Positions 1 to 7,345 of a DNA stretch of 64,000 nucleotides are shown piece by piece. The stretch's first letter is position 1. Each line of letters begins with the position of its first letter. The stretch is from the NCBI RefSeq assembly GCF_040807025.1, contig NC_090982.1, positions 85,809,463 through 85,873,462 on the forward strand, given 5' to 3'. The notes beneath the pieces were generated by a model that was not told the DNA's origin, ran no database searches, and worked only from the letters and a program-made list of their open reading frames with translations. The position numbers and the translations under genes were made by a program. Origin of the DNA: Struthio camelus (taxonomy: Eukaryota > Chordata > Aves > Struthioniformes > Struthionidae).

Positions 1-1673
1 CGTGGAGACATACACTTATTCCCGGTGGCTACTGGCCCAATCTTGCAAGGTGCCGAATATTTCCTGGAAGCTGCCAAACCTTCAACTCCCATGAAAATCA
101 ACACCATGTGAGGGCACGTGACTCTGCAGCTAACTCTCTGTAGGCTTCCTGCACTCTGATATTCAGGCACCACCTCGATCAGCCACCCAGGACAGCATGT
201 GCACCACAGGCTTGGGCACGTCGCCCCACTGGGGTCACTCCAGTGTGACACGCGAAACCTCCTCTTTCACTGGAGGCATCCCCTCTGGTCAGCAACACTG
301 AAGATGCTTTCTGGAGCAGTGTCCAGACAGAGCCACCACCAGCTCGGCAGCACAGGCTAGAGCTGGGCTGGGGCAAGAACACATAGGACAAGGGGCCCTA
401 GCAGAGGCTGCGGGTGCACCATGGGTGCAGCCGCTTCCGGGCTCTGTACCAGCTGGACAAAATATCTGCTTTAATACTGGCATCTGAGGGCATCGCTGTC
501 CTCCTTGCTTCCAACACAGCCACACGTGGTAGCCCCTGCAAAGATGTCAGGCTTGCTGAGCCCATGGACACCCTTCCAGGAGCTCAGCTTCACCCCCCAT
601 TGGGCTCAGCAGCGCGGATCAGCCCCACAGGCTTGCAGAGGGGGGACCGGTCCCTTGCACGTTACTGCCGCTGATCCCTGGAAATGCCCCGGATAAGAAA
701 CAGTGAAAGTCACTGCGTACAACTTCTCCTTGAAGAACACATCTGAGCAAGCTGGCCCAGACCTACAGCCTTCCCACAGGTAACGTGGCTCTCCAAGGGC
801 AGATCTTTCTGCTCTCCGGAAAGCGTACAAACATCAAATCCATCAACGCACAAACGTACACGGCATTCAGGTGACTGTGGCAGACCCTCTGGCTCCCTGT
901 CTGTCCCGGCTTTCCTTAAGCAACTGACATAACCTGTCTGAACCTCCACCACCTCCAAAAAAGCGTTTGTGGTAATCCCCACCTAACACACTGGCAACCA
1001 CTGCTGGAGCCTGGGCACGCGCGGCCATGCCCGCCTATCTGTCTATACGAAGCACTTACAAGACTTAGCACTAGGCGCCTAAATATTTTTATTACCACTA
1101 TCATGCTTCATGGAAAAGCGCTGTGTCAAGTTTCCCGTTAGATGCACCGTTCCCTGCTACCTTTGCAGATGGGAGTTTTTCCAAGTTGCCCAACTATAAA
1201 TGGAGGGACCGTTCCTAACCAGCGTCCCAGAAGCGTGCTTGCAGCCCGCGATGGCTCCTTTTAATCGCCCATGAAACAGGCTTCACGCTTTCCCACCATA
1301 AGTTACTGCTCCTCTGTCAATTAACCAGCCCAAGGCAAGCAATAGTCATCCTAAAGCTTGGAAATGTGGGAACCGGAGACCCTAGCACGGCTCTGCCTGC
1401 TGCAAACGACGGCCGTGATACCCAGGCATTAAATTTGCTCCCCTTCCCTCCACAATAGCCCTGATTAAGGAGGAAATGCGCATGCACGCAAAAATCAGGG
1501 GCTGCAAAAGCCACCTGCAGCGACAGACTTACAGGCTCCTCTCGCGTCTGTCACTGCTCCGCGCGCCCTGTTATTCAGTGCTCAGCCACCAAACGGGTTT
1601 TTCTTTCAAAAAGGGGGAAAAAAAAAAAAAAAGGGAACTTTTTGGTGAGTAACCCAGTTGTTTCTGCGTTTCC

Positions 1674-1977
1674 GATTGGCAGCATTAATCACTTCCTATT
1701 GGCTGATACAAGTAACTTTTCCTTTCGAAATGGCACATTCATGCTCTGCGGCTTTTCTGTTTACACACATTTTGCTACCTTATGTCAACACTTGTTAATG
1801 AATAAATATATCACTCGACTAACTGAAAAGGAGGTCCTGGCAAAGGCAGATTGGATGTTTTAAACCCCGCTAACAGATTTATCCTACCATCTTTACAGGA
1901 AACCAAAGGCAATCGTTTACCCTCCTTTCCTTGAGCTTCCCGCGGGCACGGACCCCCCGAAACCCTTTGCGGATTGG
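1674..1977. promoter_or_regulatory. Group of three inverted CCAAT-type motifs in SMAD7 intron 2
   Basis: ATTGG cores occur at 1674-1679 (GATTGG), 1696-1702 (CTATTGG) and 1972-1977 (GATTGG). The first two are 22 bp apart, close to two helical turns, a spacing often seen in NF-Y-bound elements. They read as CCAAT on the minus strand, the SMAD7 sense strand. This is a motif match only; an enhancer or secondary promoter is a guess. Confidence 0.25.
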
Positions 1978-2762
1978 CCAGCGTCATTAGGTAAAAGCAA
2001 AGGAAAGAAAGGAAGAAATCTCAGCCTCTGAAGATTTTCTGGGAGCGCTCCCTTGCCCAGCGGGGAAACAGCCGAAGCGATGAGTCTTGCCCCCAAAACA
2101 AACCTCTTCGCAACCCTCAGCCCATGTTACGGAACAACCTTTCTCAACCCAAACAGCCCGCGAGCGCAAGCAACGCTCGCCAGGGATGTTGAACATAACA
2201 CCGATATCCCCTCGCTAATTAATGACCCTTTATCTCGTGTTTTTTCAAAATATTTCATGCTTTGCAACCCAAGCGTTTGCAAAACAGCTTTGCCGGGTTT
2301 CCACGCAGCATCACGAAACCTCTTCGAGTCACCGAGAGTTTACAGCGGGGTAAAAACGAGAGCGCTAGGGAGGCCGGCCTTGCTTTCTGCAAGGTGTCAA
2401 GTACCACCACATCCTCGGCAGGCCAGTACCCAGCAGGACGGGACCCCGCACCCCAGGTATCTAAAGCGGCCTCACTTTTTGTCTTCCTTTCGTTCTTTTT
2501 TTTTCCAGGGCAACCTCAAAACGAGAAGACAAACTCCACCAAAGCGGTCCCTCGGGACCTGCCCGGGCTCCGGAGGCAGCCGGTCCCGGGAAACTCAACA
2601 CCAGTAATTTTAGGGAAACTGCTCTTTTGGCAAAGCAGGACCCAATAGCTTTCAAAAACAGTCCTATTTTTGACTCCCTTTCGACTGGCAGACACAACCG
2701 AGCTACAACCCATCCTGGAGCTACAACCCATCCTCGCGATCCATTAATCCTGGGGGTGAAGC

Positions 2763-2783
2763 GGGGGGGGGGGGGGGGGGGGG
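2763..2783 (+). repeat. G homopolymer, 21 bases
   Basis: An uninterrupted run of 21 G on the + strand (C on the SMAD7 transcript) inside SMAD7 intron 2. The length is likely polymorphic or imprecise in the assembly. It can form a G-quadruplex on the + strand. Confidence 0.9.
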
Positions 2784-3014
2784 AGGAGGCGGCTTGGCGG
2801 AGCGCTGCCCCTCCCCGCCTTCATCCCCGTTTCCGATTTTCGCCAACTCTTCCCTCTTTCCGCAATGCCAGCCCTATTTATCTAACACGGGGCGAGCCCG
2901 CTGCCAGCCAAGAGTTTATGCAGACGACCGCAAAACAGCTGGTGCCAGCCTCAAATGGGCTTCTCCCCTGGCATCCTGACACTCAATTACAAGCAACAGG
3001 CATGCAGAGCTGGG

Positions 3015-3050
3015 TTTTTTTTAAAAAAAAAAAAAAAAGGGGGGGGGGGG
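3015..3050 (+). repeat. Composite T8-A16-G12 homopolymer tract
   Basis: Three adjoining homopolymers (8 T, 16 A, 12 G) in SMAD7 intron 2. Low-complexity sequence with no coding content. Confidence 0.9.
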
Positions 3051-3641
3051 ATGCTTTTCTATCCCCGTCCCTAATTTTCCCAACCTGGCACGGCAGGATT
3101 AGACTCACTTAAAACACAAGATTTCTCCGAACCACGTTTGTCAAGTCTCATTTGGCTCCTTAGCCATTAAAAAAGTTACTTTCCCAAGCGACTCTGCTGC
3201 ACCGGTTTCCTAAGCTAAATTCCTTAAAATTCACAGGCAGGCTGAGGAGCGAGCATTTACAGCCTCGGAGTATAACCCACGCCGGCCGAAGCTGGTCACC
3301 AGAAAGCACCAGCCACATCCCCGGACTTGCAATTTCTGTTCGCAGCCACCCCGGCTTCTCGAGCGACCGGGCTGCACACGCGAGCGGCCAAGGCCTAGGC
3401 TGCCATTGCAAATCCCTCCTAGCGTTTCCTGCCCTCGTTTCTAAAAATCCGAGTTTGTGCAGAGGATTTCTTAAAAACGAACCACACGTTAATTCTTCCG
3501 GGGGTATCGGGGGGGCACAGGCAGCCCAAAAGCGAAACGCACCAGCGTAACAAAGGCAGGCCACATCTCCCCTGAGAAAGGGGGCTGCTTTCCCTTTTTA
3601 TCTGAAGACAGCAGGCTGCAATTTTAAAAAGGTCTACTCAC

Positions 3642-3695
3642 CGGTTGGTTTGAGAAAATCCATCGGATATCTGGAGTAGGGTGGAGGGGGAGACT
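3642..3695 (-). CDS. SMAD7: SMAD7 exon 2 (54 nt, PPxY motif)
   Basis: On the minus strand a pyrimidine-rich acceptor (ttctgattccag) precedes 54 nt, followed by the donor gtgagt. Joined to the last base of exon 1 it reads ESPPPPYSRYPMDFLKPT and leaves one base over, so both borders are phase 1. The residues match vertebrate SMAD7 at this position. The PPPPY core is the PY motif that binds WW domains of Smurf1/Smurf2 (established for SMAD7), which recruits these ubiquitin ligases to TGF-beta receptors. The exon therefore carries the linker docking site almost alone. It lies 736 nt downstream of exon 1. SMAD6 also has a PPPPYSR segment but continues differently (LSPRDEYKPL), so this is SMAD7. 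Confidence 0.97.
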
Positions 3696-4431
3696 CTGGA
3701 ATCAGAAAAGTACAGAGAAAATAAAGGCAGAGCCATGAGAAAGAAGGAGGAAAAAAAAAAAAAAAAAGAAAAGATAGGAACTTATGATAACAGTGGCATT
3801 CTTTTAGCCAAACTGTTTGTCTTAGCTCTGGGGGTTGGAGGCAGGGCAGCGAGGCGGTGATTGCCTTGATATTTAGCTGTCAGATAAACAAAAGGGGCCG
3901 TCTGGCGCCAGTCTCCCTGCTATCTGCCGCTCGGGCTGTCTGCGCGGGGCCTCCTTGGCTCGCCGGAGCCGCGGCCGCGCCGGGGCCGCCCGCCCGCGCC
4001 AGGCGGCCCCTAATCCCCCCGGCCCCGCGCCGCCCTCCCTCTCCCCCTCCCTCCCTCCTCCCCCCCCCCCGCTCTCCCCCGGCCCCGGAAAAATAAAATC
4101 ACATAAAATAAGAAAATGACGTGAAATGAAATGAAAGTGGTCTCAAATAAAGAAAACGACAACGGGATAAACAAAACGGCATCAGATAACAGAATGACAT
4201 GAAATAAAGACAACAAACGCAACAAAATAAATAAATACAATAAAATAAATAAAATAAGTGAAATAAATACAATAAAATAAATAAATGAAATAAATACAAT
4301 AAAGTAAATAAAATAAATAAAATACGGCACCAACTTTTTTTTTTTTTTTGGCATGCGGGCTGGGAAAAGTTGCGGGGAAAGGCGCCCCCCCCCCCCCCCC
4401 CCCCGCCGGCGCCGCCGCTCCGCGCGCGTAC
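3696..4431 (-). other. SMAD7: SMAD7 intron 1 (736 nt)
   Basis: Bounded by the donor gtacgc after exon 1 and the acceptor ttccag before exon 2. In transcript direction it starts with a C/G-rich stretch including a homopolymer (about 4386-4404), then a T run, then a 245-nt ATTTA-rich low-complexity tract, then GC-rich sequence, and a poly(T) near the acceptor (A run at about 3751-3768 on +). Confidence 0.93.
4081..4327 (+). repeat. AAATA-type low-complexity tract with a 27-40 bp minisatellite
   Basis: The tract is A-rich on + (T-rich on the SMAD7 transcript). The last part contains three tandem copies, each starting aaataaatacaataaa, at 4229-4260 (32 bp), 4261-4287 (27 bp) and 4288-4327 (about 40 bp). 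The left part is a more decayed AAATG/AAATA array. In the pre-mRNA this gives many AUUUA pentamers inside intron 1. It interrupts an otherwise GC-rich CpG island. Confidence 0.85.
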
Positions 4432-4948
4432 CTAGCTCGCAGAGCCGGCTGAGGTGGTGCGGGTTGCAGCAGACGAGCTCGGGGTGCGCCTTGCCATAGG
4501 ACTCGCAGCCGCAGAGGCGCTTGACTTCGGCGCAGTGGCGCAGGTCGGGCCAGCGGAACACCTTGCAGAGCAGCAGCGGCAGCGGGTACCAGTGCGCGCC
4601 CAGGCGCGCGTCGGCCGCCTTGGCGGGCAGCAGCAGGCAGGGCGTGCGCGCCCCGCCGCGCGACTCCACGGCGCGCAGCAGCCCCTCCAGCTGCCGCTCC
4701 TTGAGCCGCTTGAGCACGGCGTGGGTCAGCGCCTTCAGTTCCGCCTCCGCGCCCGCCGCCGCCGCCGCCGCCGCCCGCCCGCCGCGGCTCGCCTTGCCCG
4801 GGCAGCACCCGCGCCCCGCTCCGCACACATGCGCCCGGGCCTCGGCCGCCGCCGCGCCGCCGCCGGGCTCGCCCGCCTCCTCCTCGCCGCCGGGAGCGCG
4901 GCTCCGCCAGAGCCGCCGGACGAGCACCGACCGTTTGGTCCTGAACAT
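4432..4948 (-). CDS. SMAD7: SMAD7 exon 1: N-terminus and MH1-like domain of inhibitory SMAD
   Basis: Encodes the first 172 residues plus one base. SMAD7 is the inhibitory SMAD that blocks TGF-beta and BMP signalling: it binds activated type I receptors and brings in Smurf ligases. The start [20 protein letters not shown] is diagnostic (SMAD6 begins [20 protein letters not shown]). Residues ~21-68 are a low-complexity acidic/Gly/Ala linker with a seven-alanine run from GCC/GCG repeats; it is shorter than the human Gly/His-rich linker. Residues ~69-172 are the divergent MH1-like domain, with conserved blocks ELKALTHAVLKRLKERQLE, PLLLCKVFRWPDLRH and ELVCCNPHHLSRLCEL. The reading ends CTA-G at the donor gtacgc; without splicing it would run into arginine-rich nonsense. 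The MH2 domain (receptor binding) is outside the window. Confidence 0.97.
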
Positions 4949-5760
4949 GCGGGACGAGAGGAAGGGCCCCCGGCTACAAAACGGGCATGCCGTCCGCCAC
5001 TCATGAAGGAGCCGGGAGCCGAGGCGCGGCGGCGGCGGGGGGCAGCGGCAGGCGGCGGGGCCGAGGCGGGCTGTGGCATGCGCCAGTCTCCGCGCTGGGG
5101 GGCTGCGGGGGGCCCGCCGCCTGCTGCGGGGGGCGGGGGGCGGCCGCGCCGGCCCGCGCCTCTGCCCGCTGCGGGGGGGGGGGGGAAGGAAGGGAGGGGG
5201 GGAGGTTGGGGGGAGGGGAAGGAAAAATAAAAAAATAATAATAATTAAAAAAAAAATTAGTTGAGATGGGGAGCCGATGCTCCGCGCTAAAAAAAAAAAA
5301 ATTGTTTTTTTTTTTCTTTTAAAAAGCCTCTACAGCGCGGGTCTGCCGCACATCGCGCTGGGGGAAGCGGGCTGAGCTGCCCCTGCGCGGCCGCGCAGCG
5401 CGGCTACAGCCCGCGGGCCCGGCGGCCGCCAGAGACCCTCGGCCTCGGCGGGGCCGCAGCTCCCATCAACCCGCCGGGCTCCGGGAGGGGGGGCGCAGGG
5501 GGGCAGCGGGGCTGAGGCGGCGCGGGGTAGAATTATTAAAAAAAAAAAAAACCCAAAAAAAACAAAAAAAAGCCAAAACGATGTATATCAAAAAAACAAA
5601 AAAACACCAACCCTAAGATGTGGACGCTGGAAGCAATTTAAGCATCTGTCGCAAAAGAGAAGAACAAGCGCATCCAGAGTGTTGTATCCCTTTTTAAAGC
5701 GCAGGTCGTCCTGATGTGGGGTTTGGGTGTTTTCCTCCTTCTTCCCGAAGATTTTAATCC

Positions 5761-5793
5761 ACGCGCACACACGCGCGCGCGCGCGCGCGCACG
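5761..5793 (+). repeat. Alternating purine-pyrimidine CG/CA tract (potential Z-DNA)
   Basis: About 33 bases of strict alternation, cgcgcacacacg followed by (CG)n and CAC. Within the SMAD7 leader. Long (CG)n is rare in vertebrate DNA because CpG is lost by methylation, so its survival fits an unmethylated island. Confidence 0.8.
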
Positions 5794-6094
5794 CCAAATC
5801 TTGATCCGGCTGCTACGAAAAGAAAGAAAGAAAAAAAAAAAAATTTCCCCAGTGAGGCCGTGTCCCTCCTTCCCGAGCAGCGTGCTCCCTGCGGGGGAGA
5901 GCCGGGCGCCGCGGCGCTGCCCGCCCCCCGCGCCGCTCCGCGCCGCTCCGCGCCGGGGCGCGGGCACGGCGGGGCCGCTGTCACCCCTCTCCCGGGGCCG
6001 CCGCCTCCTCTCCCGGCCGCAGCTCCGCGCCGGTGCTTACATGGGCGCGGGGGCACCCGCCGGCGACCCTCTCCGTGCTGCCGGGGCGTCTGGG

Positions 6095-6210
6095 CTTTTT
6101 TTTTTTTTTTTCCTCCTCTCTCCTCCTTCCTTCCTTCCTTCCCCTCCTCCTCCTCCTCCTTCTTCTTTTTTCTTTTTTTTCTTCTTCCTTTTTTTTTTTT
6201 TCTTCCCTCC
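6095..6210 (+). repeat. 116-nt uninterrupted polypyrimidine tract
   Basis: Every base from 6095 to 6210 is C or T: T15, then CCT/CTTC microsatellites, then more T runs. On the SMAD7 sense strand it is pure purine (A/G). Such tracts can form intramolecular triplexes (H-DNA) and stable R-loops. Confidence 0.95.
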
Positions 6211-6293
6211 GCTCGATGCAAACAGGCGCCCCCCCCGCACCAGCGCCTCCGTCTTCCCTGGCTGCGGGGAGCCCCGGCGGCGCGGAGCCGGGC

Positions 6294-6345
6294 GCGGCGG
6301 TGGAGGCGGCGGCGGCGGAGGCGGCGGCGGCGGCGGCGCGGAGCC
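6294..6345 (+). repeat. GGC/GAG triplet repeat
   Basis: A GGC-rich trinucleotide array with occasional GGA/GTG units; GCC repeats on the SMAD7 sense strand. Likely near or within the leader. It gives open frames of poly-Gly/Ala/Arg that I do not count as genes. Confidence 0.85.
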
Positions 6346-6464
6346 GGCAGCGGCGGTGCCTGCGCGCTCGGCCGCGCCCGCCGCCCGCCTCCCGCTCCCC
6401 CCGCGGCGGCTCGCAGTGCGCAGCGGCGCGGCCCCGGCGCGGCCCGGCCCGGCCCCGGCCCCGT

Positions 6465-6481
6465 CACGTGGGCGTCTAGAC
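6465..6481 (-). promoter_or_regulatory. SMAD7: SMAD7 promoter E-box plus palindromic Smad-binding element
   Basis: CACGTG at 6465-6470 and GTCTAGAC at 6474-6481 are separated by three bases. The GTCTAGAC palindrome in the SMAD7 promoter is the established direct target of SMAD3/SMAD4 and drives the negative feedback loop by which TGF-beta induces its own inhibitor. An adjacent E-box bound by TFE3/USF-type factors is also known at mammalian SMAD7. Both are palindromic, so strand is nominal. The position, ~1.5 kb upstream of the start codon in a GC-rich island, supports function. Confidence 0.85.
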
Positions 6482-6497
6482 ACCGTGTCGCTCCGGG

Positions 6498-6551
6498 AAA
6501 AAAAAAAAAAAAAAAAAGAATTATATATTTATATATATATATATTTATCTC
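6498..6551. repeat. Poly(A) plus TA-rich block beside the Smad-binding element
   Basis: Twenty A residues at 6498-6517, then gaa and an alternating TA/TTTA block at 6521-6548. In SMAD7 orientation this lies 5' of the Smad-binding element and contains TATAAATA-like strings. It could act as a TATA-like or easily melted element, or simply be a microsatellite. Confidence 0.6.
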
Positions 6552-6984
6552 TAACCGCCTTGCGCAAGCGGCGGCTCGGGTTGCCGGGATGCGCGGGCAG
6601 CACCCGGGGGTGCTCCAGCTCTTCCCTCCTCCACTCCCACCCCGGGCGTGCTGCGCGGGTGCGGAGCGGCTCGGACACCCCTCGGCAGCTGCTCTGCCCT
6701 CTCAACCTCCCCCCCGCGGGGGGCAGAGGGAGCCCCAAAAGCATGGGGGTGCCCGAGGCGCTGCAGCCCGCTGTAAATACTGGAGTGAAATAGTAAAACC
6801 GAGCCAGGCTAAAACAAAACACAAAAAAGGATTGTGGGCATCGAAAGAGGGCATGGCGTGAGAAGCAATAATGCTAATAATACTTTGCGCTTTTACAGCA
6901 CCTGTTGCCAGAGGAAGGGAAAGTATTTCCATGGTAGGTAAGTATATCCCAGTTCTTACAAAATGAGGAGCAGGAATTAAGAGT

Positions 6985-7215
6985 CCGGAGTTCTTCTCCT
7001 ATTGTTGTCACTACCACTAGCGATAATAATTTCTGGCACCAAGAGTACTTCACAGACTCCCCCATTTTAATTCCGCCTGCCAGAACCTGCACAGGACGGG
7101 GAAACTGAGACACCAAGAGGCTGTGCAGCTCACACAAGCCTACCGCGGTCTGCGGGAGAGCTGGGGACTCAAACCGGGCTCGGTAGTGCCAGGGTCTGTA
7201 CGGCGGCAGAAGTCC
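6985..7215 (+). repeat. Ancient MIR/CORE-SINE-like relic
   Basis: Contains the hallmark series: cccattttaattcc, then ggggaaactgagacaccaag, a degraded gctgtgcagctcacacaag, and gagagctggggactcaaacc. This follows the MIR/CORE-SINE 3' half (fraction in Pol III SINEs of amniotes). Heavily diverged. It sits just upstream of the SMAD7 promoter. Confidence 0.55.
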
Positions 7216-7261
7216 CCTAGGGTCCCCATCCTTACCCAGCTGAGTAGCTCCCTTCCCATAT

Positions 7262-7345
7262 AATAAGTGCCGGCAGGACAAGTTGCTTAAGGTCGCGCAG
7301 TAAAGTCAGTGACCGCGTGGGAAATGGAGCCCAAGACTCTTAACT
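7262..7345 (+). repeat. Second MIR/CORE-SINE-like tail
   Basis: The string gacaagttgcttaaggtcgcgcagtaaagtcagtg and the following ggagcccaagactcttaactc match the same SINE-tail pattern as the preceding relic, in the same orientation. This suggests two tandem or nested copies. Confidence 0.5.

Larger units (their letters stand above)
1..3641 (-). other. SMAD7: SMAD7 intron 2 (partial, continues past left edge)
   Basis: The intron starts with gtgagt at 3641-3636, directly after exon 2, and runs leftwards out of the window. I see no MH2-domain coding sequence (exons 3 and 4) in this stretch on the minus strand, so those exons lie beyond position 1. The part nearest exon 2 (about 1.5-3.6 kb) has more CpG than the rest and holds homopolymer runs and a group of CCAAT-type motifs. 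A 184-codon open frame at 2053-2607 (+) matches nothing I recognise and I treat it as chance. Confidence 0.85.
4949..6473 (-). other. SMAD7: SMAD7 5' leader and core promoter region
   Basis: This lies between the start codon and the Smad-binding element ~1.5 kb upstream of it. The transcription start is not visible; from other vertebrates it is expected a short distance downstream of the Smad-binding element (lower coordinates), which would give a long GC-rich leader. The stretch contains the GGC/GCC triplets, the 116-nt pyrimidine tract, the CG/CA alternating tract and A/T homopolymers. The long open frames on both strands (up to 359 codons on +) come from GC-rich and homopolymer composition, not genes. 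Confidence 0.6.
3840..6770. promoter_or_regulatory. SMAD7: CpG island over SMAD7 promoter, leader, exon 1 and intron 1
   Basis: CpG and G+C are very dense at about 3840-4080, 4380-5215, 5330-5525, 5850-6090, 6225-6490 and 6560-6770. AT-rich simple repeats interrupt the island between these blocks. Dense CpG at the 5' end of a signalling gene indicates an unmethylated promoter island. Boundaries are by eye. Confidence 0.85.

Noticed and set aside
2053..2607. 184-codon frame on + in SMAD7 intron 2
   Set aside because: No recognisable domain, antisense to SMAD7, overlapped by other open frames in GC-moderate sequence.
4010..4431. Continuation of the SMAD7 exon 1 frame for 140 more codons
   Set aside because: It passes through the donor gtacgc into poly-Gly/Lys and Ile/Phe low-complexity sequence. 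Exon 2 is in the matching phase, so the frame is simply unspliced intron.
5714..6861. Open frames of 333-359 codons on + and 237 codons on - across the SMAD7 leader
   Set aside because: They are driven by GC-rich triplets and homopolymers, overlap in several frames on both strands and lack any domain.
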